Shown one piece after another: positions 9,555 to 20,267 of a stretch of DNA of 64,000 nucleotides. Origin of the DNA: Bryoerythrophyllum caledonicum (Eukaryota; Streptophyta; Bryopsida; Pottiales; Pottiaceae); contig OZ020520.1 in the NCBI GenBank assembly GCA_963971425.1, positions 23,516,754 to 23,580,753 of the forward strand, in the 5' to 3' direction. The first letter of the stretch is position 1; each line of letters opens with the position of its first letter. The notes under the pieces are model-generated. The model was not told where the DNA came from and did not search any database. It worked only from the letters and a program-made list of their open reading frames with translations. The translations under genes and the position numbers were made by a program.

Positions 9555-10790
9555 CTAGTTTTGAAGATTACTTTTGATAAATTTATTAAGAATAAGAATA
9601 CGGGTTATCTTTGAATAAATATTTTATATTTATACCTAGACTTATAGGGAAAAAAATATGGAGCTTCAAACCTCAAAAGCTGGACTCATGGCACCAATGC
9701 AGGGTATTGTAGAATCAAAGAGTACAATTTTTGAGGCGGGCATAGTGAAAGAGAGTTCTTAGCAACCCATCATAATTTTAATTGAAATGCATGGTATTAA
9801 CATAAATATTGAGGGTTTCATTTTTTTCAAACATTTCTAAGAGATAAAGGCATGATGAATTTGTCTACCATTTTTTTTTAATTGTATTGATTTACTTATC
9901 GATTTAAAGAATAAAATTCCCATTTTTAAGGAAATGGTAGGGTTTTGTATCCCTAGTCATTGCAAGACCTCTTTCCTTATCTTAAACCCCTCCATTAAGG
10001 TAGAGGCCTCCAATTCTATTCGGCCACCCAATTTCGATCAGTAGAGTATGCATGGCATGGTGCATGAAAATGGTAAATGCATGAAATGGTGCATAAAACA
10101 ACCCAAAACCGATAACTCAAAATCAAAAAACCCTAGTCATTATCGGCATTGGGTCATGAAGTGTGCAAATTTGGGTTGCACCCCCTCGAAAGTCGAACAA
10201 GGCCGATCGACATTGGGTACCCTTGATGAGTTGGTTATCCATGGCATGTCTTCTCTCTTTTACTCACTTTCATTTGTTGGCATTGGATGGAGGAGGGCAC
10301 TAAATCTCACCTACTCTACAATTTGATTATGGGCTCCGATGGTTTTTGGGCTTTTAAATTCTATATCAATTCCAAATCTTTGTGATTAAATTTGAAAAAA
10401 TATTTGTTGACTTTCATTCCTAATTTTGCATCTTTTTATATAAATATTTTTGACATACAATGTCATTTGAGTCCCCAATTGGCTTAAATGATTGGAATTA
10501 GGTGCCTCTACCTTACTTGTGCTTTTTGATGTGCATGACCAAACACAAGGTAAAACATGGTTCCATAAAATTTATGCAATGTGTAGTGGAAGATTGTGCC
10601 ATTATTTGAGTCAAATTATGTTGACCCCAAGTGCTCAAATACAAACCAACTACATTACACCCTTCAATTTCATGTATCTTACAATTTGAGCGGTCAAAGT
10701 TTTCGAGTTTTTTTGAGTGACTTCTTGTAGCAATGAAATTCAAGATCATACGGTTGGAAGTAGTAACAATTCATATAGATTAGTCTCATA
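9555..10790 (+). mobile_element. Fragment of the long-class TTAA element, split by a TA-flanked MITE
   Basis: Sequence from about 9555 to 9997 and from 10514 to about 10700 is collinear with 34060-34680 inside the TTAA element 33962-34829. Shared words include 'TTTTTGAGGCGGG' and 'ACACAAGGTARAACATRG'. The two halves are interrupted by the 516-bp element 9998-10513. No TTAA ends are preserved. The short reading frames inside are accidental. Confidence 0.65.
9998..10513. mobile_element. 516-bp MITE with TA target duplication
   Basis: The left end is AGGTAGAGGCCTCCAATTC. The right end in reverse complement is AGGTAGAGGCACCTAATTC. TA flanks both sides (9996-9997 and 10514-10515). The unoccupied site exists at 34471-34490, where CCTCCATTACTTGTG runs through a single TA at 34479-34480. 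TA duplication suggests a Tc1/mariner-type mobiliser. The 92-codon frame inside has no recognisable domain. Confidence 0.8.
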
Positions 10791-10800
10791 ATATCTCATC

Positions 10801-11744
10801 TTAGGCTCAAGAGTCCCCTTGGGGAACTCTTAAAGGTTTGGGCAGATTTCTATAGTGCCATTTTGTAACATTCCTTTTTGAAATTTCTACTGTAGATGAA
10901 CACTGCTAAAATCTTTGTGTGAGTCCATTTTTTTTCCTAAATCCGACATTATGTGCATAAGTTATAGGGTTTTGAATTTCAAATGGGGAGACCGAGCACG
11001 TCGGGCAACTCCAAAAACGTTTGAAAGGACAATCTATTGAATGTGAGATTTTCAATACTAGCAAATAACATTATTTCCTCTCATATTGTCAAAAAAAATC
11101 TCTTGTCTTAAGTGGAAAATAGCATAATAATCTAAGTCAAACATTTTCACACATTGTCACACTTTGTTGGGCAAGGTACCAAAAAATCTTCTTCTATTCC
11201 ATATAAAAATATGAGATCTTCATATTTCTTACATTTTATTTTTTCTACTACAAGATGTGGTCTAAACCTTCATATTTACCATTCGGATTATCATTCTAAA
11301 ACATATTTAGATCACAAATAAATATACGTGAATTGGCAATTTTTGAACCTCCACTCCTTGCACATTTGTTTTGAATACGCTACACCCCTTCTCTACCTCT
11401 AAAAATTGGTGTTTAAGGAAATTACATTGTGATTAACATGATGGTAATGTTTTCAGACCTTGTGTAGTGCAAAAATTTGACATCAAGTGAAGTCAAAGTC
11501 TGCTGATCCACTCAATGTAGGGAAGAAACAAAACAATTTATTCTACTTCAAACATTATAATCTTTCAATCCGTGTGGTCAAAGTTTATAAAATTTTGCGA
11601 GGGCATCAATGAAAAAGTTTTAATTTAGATCCTATGGTTAGATATATAAATAAAACGTTTTGATCACCTCATTACTCATTGCACTCGAATGAGGAGTTTT
11701 GAAGTGTTTTTGGTGAGAAAATGCCTTGGGCCTTTAGAGGTAAA
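10801..11744 (+). mobile_element. Degenerate long-class TTAA element
   Basis: About 944 bp, the usual length of the class. It is collinear with 17711-18649: a near-terminal palindrome (GAGTCCCCTTGGGGAACTC near 10811), the inner word 'AAGGTACCAAAAAATCTTCT', 'AAATTTGACATCAAGTGAAG' and 'CTTTCAATCCGTGTGGTCAA'. The flanks have decayed to TTAG on the left and a broken repeat (CCTTTAGAGGTAAA) on the right. Confidence 0.75.
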
Positions 11745-12059
11745 AGAGGCATCCTTGGAGTGGTTTTGATAAAACATAATCACAATTTTTAGGAATCAAA
11801 GATTTTTTTTGTAAGATTCTATTGATTGGGAAAGTAGTATACTTGCCAACATCCACAATTTTCACTACCAGTATATGGAAACTTTAAACACTCCAATATT
11901 TTTCCTTCACCATTGGATGTTGTGCAAATTTTCTTCAAATTTTACAGAAATGGCAAAGTTCAAATTTGTATGGTTGATCCCTAAAAGACCAAGACTATAT
12001 TTAACCAAACCACCTAAAAAGTGCCTATCTAAGATGAGACGTCACAAGATTTATTGAAA

Positions 12060-12330
12060 CAATTTTTTTACTATTTTCAACTACAGGATCTTCATGTTCA
12101 CTACTACAAAGAGACACTAAAAAATCTTGTAAATTTTGACCACATGGATTGTAGTGAACTTGAAGAGTGCACTATGGTTTTTTTCTTCCGTGCGCGAACA
12201 AGGTCAATGTACTTTGACTCAAAATAATGGCATATTTTCTTACTACACATGACATAAATCTTATGGATCAATGTACTTCCTTGTGTTATGTCATTAATTG
12301 CCAAAAATCGCAAGTAATGGAGGTGTTTTG
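12060..12330 (-). mobile_element. Fragment of a long-class TTAA element, reverse orientation
   Basis: The reverse complement matches part of 34500-34680 and 10540-10740 ('ATGACATAARNCTTATGGATC' and nearby words). Neither end is preserved, so the boundaries are rough. Confidence 0.5.
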
Positions 12331-12542
12331 GATAGGAGGTATGGACTTGAAATGACTAGGGATATAGAAGTAGCCATTTACTTAAGAAAGTAGCCAATTA
12401 CTTTGGAAAGCAATCCTATTTTTAAGGAGAAAAATAATTATTGGATCTAAATATGAATGGTAGATAAAATCATTACCCTTTATCCTATTGATAGAAAATT
12501 ATTTTTGAAATAAATAAAACTCTTAAGTTCTTTGCATTTTTA

Positions 12543-12830
12543 ACACTTTAAGGACAAGAGGCCCATAGGTGGTCATTTTTGGAGTACTTTGCAAATTCGG
12601 TGAACCGATATATGATCTCTGTTTGATCCGCTACCTAAGTTACAATCCAAGGATTTGTGGAGTTCCAATGAATGTGGTGAGAACTTGCGCCAAAGGCTGA
12701 CGGGCAAAGTACAATGATTTCCAAGAAGTAGGGTGCAATGAAATGTACCCGTCGTGTAAATGATGTTTTACATTATCTATTACACTCATAGATTCTTACC
12801 AGGCCTTGTGAGCTCGTAGGCCTTAAAGAA
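12543..12830. mobile_element. 290-bp-class TTAA element
   Basis: 288 bp between TTAA at 12539-12542 and TTAA at 12831-12834. The ends are CACTTTAAGGACA and, in reverse complement, TTCTTTAAGGCC. The interior shares 'AGTACAATGATTTCC' and 'TGAAATGTACCCGTCGTGT' with the other members of the class. Confidence 0.7.
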
Positions 12831-13120
12831 TTAAGTGAAAACAATGAAGGTCCCCAAAAACTTTCCTTTAGTGCTACCCACGTAAAAAATGCACTATTAT
12901 CTCTATAATACTATTATTGAGGTCTATAGTACCCTACCCAAGTGGCCCAACCTCGAGCATTTAATTTTTGAAACACCATAATTTTTTCTCTAATAGTCCA
13001 AAAATATAAAAAACCCCCCAGGATGACCCTTGTTCCTATTCTAACTAAAATTTTCAAAAAATAATCTTCAAAATTAAATTGTTAGGAACTTGCCTGAACT
13101 CAATTTCAACTCTGCATGTA

Positions 13121-13700
13121 CAATAGGGTGACATTCAAATTGGCCGTTTAGTAGTTCCAGGGATAGTGTCCTACACTGCTGCCAACTTTGACACCCTCCC
13201 CAAAGCTGAGAAATTGTTATTTTACCATGAAAATTTGGGGACATCATCATCTTTATGTTGGAAACATGCATACCAAATTTCAAGTCCAGGAGACTTATAC
13301 AAAAAAACTTATGCAAGATATACCAACATGGGATAGCTGTGAGAAAAGTGTCACAGCTGCCAACTTTGACACCCTCCCAAGAATTGAGGAAATTGTTTTT
13401 GCCCATGAAATTTTTGGAGCAAAAACATTTTTATGTTGTTTGCATGTGTGGAAAATTTCAAGTCCAAAAGACCCATACAAAAAATAATATTCCAAATCTA
13501 CCAACATGTGTAGTTTTGAGAAACAAAGGGGAAAACCATTTTACTACTTCCAACTTTGACGCCCTCCTTAGGATTGAATTTTTGTTGATACATAATGAAA
13601 TTTTTGGCACAAAATCATCTCTACACTGGTAACATGAGGGATAAATTTCAAAGCCAAAAGACATACATAAAAAAAGTTATTCCATATCTATCAACATGTG
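13121..13700 (+). repeat. Left long terminal inverted repeat of copy A
   Basis: Three imperfect direct repeats of roughly 180 bp, each opening with 'CAACTTTGACRCCCTCC' and closing with 'CTACCAACATGTGTAGTT'-like sequence. The whole arm is repeated in reverse at 15318-15898. Frames of 70-125 codons on both strands here and in the other arms only mirror the inverted repeat. Confidence 0.9.
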
Positions 13701-14049
13701 TAATTATGATAAACAATTTGAAGGTCATATTGAAAATGTCAAAATATCTTTGGCACCTCATGCTTTTTCATTGAACTCAATCATGTGAGTAAGCCACCAA
13801 ACATAAATGCTTCTCAAAAAGATCAATAACATCTAAATGAAGAAGTGAAGAGGTGTTCCATGCAGAAGAATCCACTTGGCCATAAAGTGTGCATTAGACA
13901 CATGACAAATTTTTTCTTCTAAATATCTATTGAACACTATGTAAAGAGAATGGTGTGTGTGATTTGTGATAGACTGAATGTTGAGACAATCCTCAAAACA
14001 GAGAGTGTTGTATTGTGGGATGCATGAGTGTTGATTCACATTGGGCATA

Positions 14050-14322
14050 CATGATGAGTGATTAAGAGCAAAACGATTTTCATGTATGCATATGGGCTTG
14101 TGTTTTGGCGACCCTTCTCTCTCCTCTCTGCTCCAGCGCCTTGGCTCCCTTCTCTCCCCCTTGCTCTGCTTCAGCCCTGTTCTCCTTCCTCTGCCAATTG
14201 TCACGTGTCAATCTTGCAACCCCCTTTGCTCTGCTCTAGCCCCTTGGCCCCCTTCTCTCCCCCTTGCTCTGCTCTAACCCCTACTCTACTGCTGTAGCTA
14301 GCATCACGCACTCTATAAGTTT
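14050..14322 (+). promoter_or_regulatory. Pyrimidine-rich leader of the copy A transposase
   Basis: A CT-rich tract immediately upstream of the transposase ATG contains two copies of a unit with 'CCTTCTCTCCCCCTTGCTCT' about 110 bases apart. The same tract precedes the transposase in copy B (32280-32470, reversed). It is absent from copy C. A promoter or untranslated-leader role is inferred from position only. Confidence 0.5.
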
Positions 14323-15332
14323 ATGATGGCAATTTCAGATGAAATTCGTGCTCGCATCATAGGTTTGAGTGAGGGAGGATTTACAGGAGTTCAAATTGCA
14401 GCTACTATTGGAGTTCCTATTAGAACAGTTACAAGGTTGGTAAAAACATTTAGAGAAGATGGAACCTACAAGCGCAAACCTTGCGGTGGAAGTCATGCTA
14501 AAAAGCTTAGTGATAGAGATGTTCGTAGTATTGTGCATTACTAAAAAATTCATCGTTGCTCTTCACTCTCAGAGATTACCAATGCATGTCCTACTCAAGT
14601 ATGTAGACGTATTATTCAAAGGGTCTTACATAAAAATGGCATTTTTAGTCGAATTGCAGTCAAAAAACCTTTTTTGACACCTCGTCACATGTCTCAACGA
14701 TTAGCTTTTGCTCAGAAGTACCGTGGATGGAGTGCAAAAGAGTGGGAGCGTGTTGTTTGGACAAATGAATCTACTTTTGAAATTGGAAAAAATTCTCCGC
14801 AAATTCATGTTTGGAGAAGTGCATACGAGCGTTATTCATCAAGTTGTCTAGCTCCTACTTTTAAAAGTGGAAGGACTTCTTTAATGATTTGGGGCGCATT
14901 TGCCGAAGGACAAAAGTCAGAACTTGTCTTTATGCCTAAAGGTCAACGTTCTCCTAGGATTTTATAGAAGTGGTTTACGATGCCAAATTGGTTCATTTTA
15001 TGGGTCAAATTCCACCAAGAGTGCTTATGGAAGATGGGGCACCCGTCCATAGGAGCAAAATATGTGAAGAATGGAGACAAAGCCACCTTCTTGAAAAGCT
15101 CAACTGGCCTGCAAACTCTCCCGATCTCAATCCAATCGAAAACGTTTGGAGGATGTTAAAAGATGTTGTGCAACATGGCAAACAATGCCCTAGAAGCTTA
15201 GATGTGTTGAAGGTAGTTCTTGAAAGAGAGTGGAAGTTAGTCAATGGTACAAAGCTCCTTCAACTATGTCATTCTATGCCCTCTAGTTTACTAGCAGTGA
15301 TTGACGCTAATGGAGGACATACACGTTGGTAG
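14323..15332 (+). pseudogene. Tc1/mariner-type transposase, copy A (nonsense, frameshift and Asp-to-Asn)
   Basis: It starts MMAISDEIRARIIGLSEGG and ends GGHTRW at a TAG (15330-15332). The reading is broken twice: a TAA at 14542-14544 where copy B has a serine codon, and a one-base deletion near 14950 in the segment following KGQRS. The catalytic set would be DD34E (MEDGAPVH and SPDLNPIENVW, 34 residues apart). The first acidic position is instead asparagine (WTNESTF, AAT at 14764-14766). Copy B has the same change and copy C has aspartate. The copy cannot make an active enzyme. It lies between matched long terminal repeats, so its transposition probably depended on a source elsewhere. Confidence 0.93.
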
Positions 15333-15898
15333 ATATGGAATAACTTTTTTGTGTACATCTTTTGGCTTTGAAATTTATCTCACATGTTACCAGCGTAGAG
15401 ATGATCTTGTGCCAAAAATTTCACTATGTATCAACAAAAATTCAATCCTAAGGAGGGCGTCAAAGTTGGAAGTAGTAAAATGGTTTTCCCCTTTGTTTCT
15501 CAAAACTACACATGTTGGTAGATTTGGAATATTATTTTTTGTATGGGTCTTTTGGACTTGGAATTTTCCACACATGCAAACAACATAAAAATGTTTTTGC
15601 TCCAAAAATTTCATGGGCAAAAACAATTTCCTCAATTCTTGGGAGGGTGTCAAAGTTGGCAGCTGTGACACTTTTCTCACAGCTATCCCATGTTGGTATA
15701 TCTTGCATAAGTTTTTTTGTATAAGTCTCCTGGACTTGAAATTTGGTATGCATGTTTCCAACATAAAGATGATGATGTCCCCAAATTTTCATGGTAAAAT
15801 AACAATTTCTCAGCTTTGGGGAGGGTGTCAAAGTTGGCAGCAGTGTAGGACACTATCCCTGGAACTACTAAACGGCCAATTTGAATGTCACCCTATTG
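15318..15898 (-). repeat. Right long terminal inverted repeat of copy A
   Basis: Reverse complement of 13121-13700 with only scattered differences, ending CACCCTATTG before TA. It begins right at the C-terminal codons of the transposase, so the arm and the gene overlap or abut. Confidence 0.9.
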
Positions 15899-16019
15899 TA
15901 CAAACCATCCTTTAGAGATTAAATAGGAAAATTAGACATTTCATTTTCATGAACTACAAAAACAATGGAAAGGTAAAGTGAAACCCACAATTTGTGGCTA
16001 CAATACCTTGGGCAATACT

Positions 16020-16525
16020 CTAAATTCTATTTTAAGTGTAGGCACACTACATGATTTATAAACGCTATTAGTTTTTACCCCCAATGAATATTGTTGCCAA
16101 CCATGTTGACAATGATCACCCTCTTTAACCCTTTAAGGCCTAACATCCATATACGGATCGTTTTGGCACAAGAACCTTTGTAGCAAGCGCTGTAGGCCAC
16201 CCCAAAGGAAAAATACACCACGACTTAGAGGTGGAGGAAGATGGGCATCTATTGAGACCATCGCCACAACAATTGGTGCAAGCATCGGCAAACTACAATG
16301 ATTTCCGTGAAGTGGAATCATAGATTTTTGTGCTGAAATGTATCCAATGCGTAGATGTCATTATAGAACACATGTAGATTCTCTCAGGCCAAAAAAACTC
16401 ATTGGCCTTAAAGGGTTAAGTAGTATAGATATTTGTACTCTCGGTAAAAATCTTCATCAAAAGTAAAAAGTTATAGCACTTTCAAATCATAAAGTACCAC
16501 TACACTAAACATAAAATTTAGTGTA
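16020..16525. mobile_element. MITE of the GACTTGTAAATGCTATAA family, copy 2, split by a TTAA element
   Basis: The left half holds a diverged arm ending in 'AACGCTATTAGTTTTTACC'. The right half has 'AAAAAGTTATAGCACTTTCA' and ends with 'CACTACACTAAACAT'. The two halves match the left and right halves of 23960-24186. The break falls exactly at the TTAA pair flanking 16129-16415. Outer boundaries are approximate. Confidence 0.7.
16129..16415. mobile_element. 290-bp-class TTAA element nested in a MITE
   Basis: 287 bp between TTAA at 16125-16128 and TTAA at 16416-16419. The ends are a perfect 12-bp inverted repeat CCCTTTAAGGCC. The interior contains 'GCAAACTACAATGATTTCC' and 'ATGTATCCAATGCGTAGATG', shared with 12543-12830, 19966-20263 and 38248-38538. 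Excising it with one TTAA restores the host MITE (CCCTCTTTAAGTAGTATAG, comparable to 24067-24085). Confidence 0.92.
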
Positions 16526-16944
16526 CCGTAATAGGGGTAAACTTCAGTAACTTATATGATTCTACCAATCCTTATCCATGACATGAGCACTGTGGTGCAC
16601 GTGTCATAGTTGGGATTATTTCTAAGAGTCTACGTGATCTGAAGTATTCTTGTGTTGCAAGAAGATGCAATTTGAGTGGGTCAACAACAGTTGTGACTCA
16701 ATTGTGGCAGACAAGAGCTTGATACGAATTTCTAAACTTTCAAACAAGACACAGCTCATACTGCAAGTAGCATAAATTTTGAAGTCCGGACATTTTCAAG
16801 GTTGCCACATCAAAGATGCATGGCTTGTAGGAAACAATGTCACATTGATCCAGCAAACTTTTAGTCATAACTTATGTGCACGATGCTGTAATGTGGGAGG
16901 TACAATTTTGCTTGTGTGAATACATCCCGAAGATTAATCTTTAA

Positions 16945-18838
16945 CCCCTAAATGAAAAAAGTTCCGTGGTGGGTTTTTGCAAATCTTCGGTACGTTCCCA
17001 TGGTTGCAGATTATATCTTTAATGTATGAGATTTTGTACAAAGATGCAAGAAGATAAGAGGTACATGGGAATCTAATTTATAATTTCATTAAAGCTATGG
17101 AAAAAAAATATGCCATCTTAAAGAAAGACTTCATGAGTGGGGGCAAGTCGGGCAACTCCAAAAACTTTTACTAGGACACATTATTCAATGTGAGATTTTC
17201 AATACTAGAAAGCGAAATAACTTCCTTTCATTTTGTCAAAAAAAAGTTCTTGTCTTCAGTGGAAAATAGCACATTGAACCAAGTCAAACATTTTCATAGA
17301 TTGTCACACATTGTCACACATTGTCGGGTAAGGTACCAAAAAACTTATTCTTTTCCACATAAAATTTAGAGATCTTTATAGTTTTTTACCTTTTTGCTTT
17401 CTCCAAAACAATATCTGCCATATGGTGGGTACCTTCTTATTGATTATTTGGATTGTCATTCTAAAACATATTAAATTCACAACAAAACAAAACGGTATTT
17501 GGCAATTTTTGAACCTCCACTCCTTGTACAATTTTATTAAATATGCTACACCCCTTCTCTACCTCTAATAATTGGTGTACAAGGAACTAATATCATGCTT
17601 AACATGACGGTATTGAATTTAGACCATGTGTAGTGCAAAAATATGACACCAAGTCAAGGTCTATTGATCTACTCAACGCAAGGATGAAAATGCACGTTTT
17701 CTCAACTTAACCCCTAAAGGCCAAAGAGTTCCCCTGGGGGACTCTTAGAGGTTTGGGTAGGTTCTTGTGGTGTCAATTTGTAACATTCCTTTTTGAAATT
17801 TCTACCGTAGTTGGACATTGCTAAAAGCTTCATGTCGGTCCAATTTTTCCTAATCCGACATTCTATGCAAAAGTTATAGGGTTCTGAATTTCAAACGGGG
17901 AGAGTGGGCATGTCGGGCACCTCCAATTGTTTTACTAGGACACTCTATTATACGTGATATTTTCAATACTAAAAAATAATATTATTTCCTTTCATGATGT
18001 CAAGAAAAATCTCTTGTCTTAAATGGAAAATAGCATAATAATCTAAGTCAAACATTTTCACACATTGTCACACTTTGGTGGACAAGGTACCAAAAAACTT
18101 CTTCTTTTCCACAAAAAACTACGAGATCTTTATATTTCTTACATTTTATTTTTTCTACTACAAGATGTGATCTAATCCTTCATATTGACCATTTGGATTA
18201 TCATTCAAAAACATATTTCGTTCACAAACAAATACAACGTGAATTGGTAATTTTTGAACCTCCACTACTTGCACATTTGTTTAGAATACGCTACATCCCT
18301 TCTCTACCTCTAAAAAATGGTGTTCAAGGAAATAACATCATGATAACATGATGGTAATGTTTTCAGACCTTGTGTAGTGCAAAAATTTGACATCAAGTGA
18401 AGTCAAAGTCTGCTAATCCACTCAATGTAGGGAAGAAAAAGAACAATTTTCTCTACTTCAAACACTATAATCTTTCAATCCGTGCAGTTGAGCTTTATGA
18501 AAATTTGTGACGACGTTAATCAACAAGTCTTAATTTAGATCCTATGGTTAGATGTAGAAATAAAAGGTTTCAATTACCTCATTACTCATTGCACTAGAAC
18601 GAGCAGTTTTGAAGTGTTTTTGGTGTGAAAATGCCTTGGCCTTTAGGGGTTAAACACTTTAATCTTTCAATCTGTACGGTCAAAGTCAATGAAATTTTGT
18701 GAGTATGTTACTGGATAGGTCTTAATTAGGTTCCTATGATTGAAATTGGAAACACATTTTTTTCCCTTCCATACTCATTCCAGTAAAATGAGCAGTTTTA
18801 AGTGCTTATGGTGTGAAAATTGTCAAGGAAATTTAGGG
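16945..18838 (+). mobile_element. Older long-class TTAA element, host of a younger copy
   Basis: The left flank is TTAA at 16941-16944 followed by CCCCTAAATG. The right end AAATTTAGGGA runs into a decayed TTAT at 18839-18842. A complete younger member (17711-18649) sits inside. Without it and one TTAA the host is 951 bp, the class length. The word order on either side is the canonical one: '...GCACGTTTTCTCAAC' then 'ACACTTTAATCTTTCAATC'. Confidence 0.85.
17711..18649 (+). mobile_element. Long-class TTAA element
   Basis: 939 bp flanked by TTAA at 17707-17710 and 18650-18653. The inverted ends are CCCCTAAAGGCCAAAG and CCCCTAAAGGCCAAGGC. A palindrome (AGAGTTCCCCTGGGGGACTC) lies just inside the left end only. 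Inner landmarks are 'AAGGTACCAAAAAACTTCTT', 'CAAAAATTTGACATCAAGTG' and 'AATCTTTCAATCCGTGCAGT'. It is non-coding. Confidence 0.93.
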
Positions 18839-18900
18839 ATTATATGTCTTTGCTTGCTTCAATGGCTTGGTCATTTCATTTTTCAATTTTGGGGCTTTAA

Positions 18901-19844
18901 CCCCTACATTACCTAGCCATTTTCAAACCAAAAAACACTCCTAATCTGCTCGTTTTAGTGCAATGAATAGAGAAGAAAACCAAAACTTTTAATTCTATTG
19001 ACAACTGTAGGATCTCAATTAAAACTTATTAAGTAACATACTCGCAAAATTTTATAAACTTTGGCCACACGGATTGAAAGATTATAGTGTTTGAAGTAGA
19101 GAAAAGGGTTCATTTTCTTTGCTGCGTTTAGTGGATCAGCCAACTTTAACTACACTTGGTGTCCAATTTTGCACTACACAAGGTCAAAATTAATTACCAC
19201 CATGTTAAGCATGATATCATTTCCTTGTTCACCAATTTTTAGAGGTATAGAAAGGGTGCAACATATTCAAAAAAATTGTGCAGGGAGTGGAGGTGCAAAA
19301 ATTGTCAATTCATGTTTTATTTTTTTCTAACATAAAATGTTTCAAAATGAGAATCGGAATGGTCAATGAAAAGGTTTACACCACATAATGTCGTGGGGAA
19401 AAGAAAAAGAAAAAAATATGAAGATCTCAAAGTTATATGTAGAGAGGAAGAAGTTTTTTTGGTACCTTGCCAGACAATATGCAACAATGTGTGAAAATGT
19501 TTCACTTGGATAAATATGTTTTTTTCACTAAAGACAAGAGATTATTTTTGACATAATGAAAGGAAATAATATTACTTTCTATCATGGAAAATTTTACACT
19601 CAATAGAGTGTCCTAACAAACGTTTTTGGAGTTTGCCCAATGTGCCGGCTCTCCCCATTTAAACTTCAAAACCCTATAACTTTTTCATTGAATGTTGGAC
19701 TGAGGAAAAATTGGACCCACATAAAGCTTTTTGTAATGCCCATCTTTGATTAGAATTTTTTTTAAATAATGTTATCAATTGACATAGGAGGAACCTGCTT
19801 GAACCTTCAAGAGTCCCTCGGGGGAACTTTTGGTAATTTAGGGG
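18901..19844 (-). mobile_element. Long-class TTAA element, reverse orientation
   Basis: 944 bp flanked by TTAA at 18897-18900 and 19845-19848. The palindrome-bearing end is at the right (GAGTCCCTCGGGGGAACTTT, 19811-19830), so the element runs on the minus strand relative to 17711-18649. The order of inner landmarks is reversed accordingly. Confidence 0.9.
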
Positions 19845-19965
19845 TTAACAAAAGGACCAAGGACCTAATTTCATTGAAGTCCAAACTAGGCCGAGAAGTC
19901 AAGTTTTGAAGTTGGAAAAAACAAAAAATATGTAATTTGTGGAGTCGTGGTCTTTGTAGAGTTAA

Positions 19966-20263
19966 CCTTTTAAGGACAATAAATCTTTTTTAACCTATGA
20001 GAATCTACAAGTGTTCTAGATCATGCAGAGTGACATCTACGCATTGGAAACATTTCAGCCCAAAAATCTACGAACTCATTTCACAGAAATCAATGTAGTG
20101 CGCCAATGCTTGCACCAATTGTTGAGGCAATGGTCTCAATAGGTGCCCATCTTCCTCCACCTTTAAGTCATGGTCTATTTTCTCCTTCAAAGTGGCATGT
20201 AGCGCTTGCTACAAAGGTTCTTGTGCCAAAATAATCCATATATGGTTGTTCGGCCTTAAAAGG
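19966..20263. mobile_element. 290-bp-class TTAA element
   Basis: 298 bp between TTAA at 19962-19965 and 20264-20267. The ends are CCTTTTAAGGACA and CCTTTTAAGGCCG. The interior 'GGTCTCAATAGGTGCCCATC' and 'TTCCTCCACCTTTAAGTCAT' are class landmarks. Confidence 0.88.
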
Positions 20264-20267
20264 TTAA

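Larger units (their letters stand above)
13121..15898 (+). mobile_element. Long-TIR Tc1/mariner element, copy A
   Basis: 2778 bp. It starts CAATAGGGTGACATTCAAAT and ends with the exact inverted sequence, flanked by TA at 13119-13120 and 15899-15900. The inverted arms are about 580 bp each (13121-13700 and 15318-15898) and nearly identical. Each arm contains three tandem units of about 180 bp starting at 13183, 13361 and 13551 in the left arm. The transposase gene on the plus strand (14323-15332) is broken. This copy has no later insertions and best shows the family's design. Confidence 0.95.

Noticed and set aside
10048-10326. 92-codon frame inside the 516-bp MITE
   Set aside because: No domain, no homologous frame elsewhere in the window, and the element is bounded as a non-coding MITE.
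13255-13632. Open frames of 70-125 codons recurring in identical form at 13.2, 15.5, 29.6 and 33.1 kb on both strands
   Set aside because: They lie in the long terminal inverted repeats, are read in several overlapping frames, and show no domain. They mirror the repeats and do not indicate a protein family.
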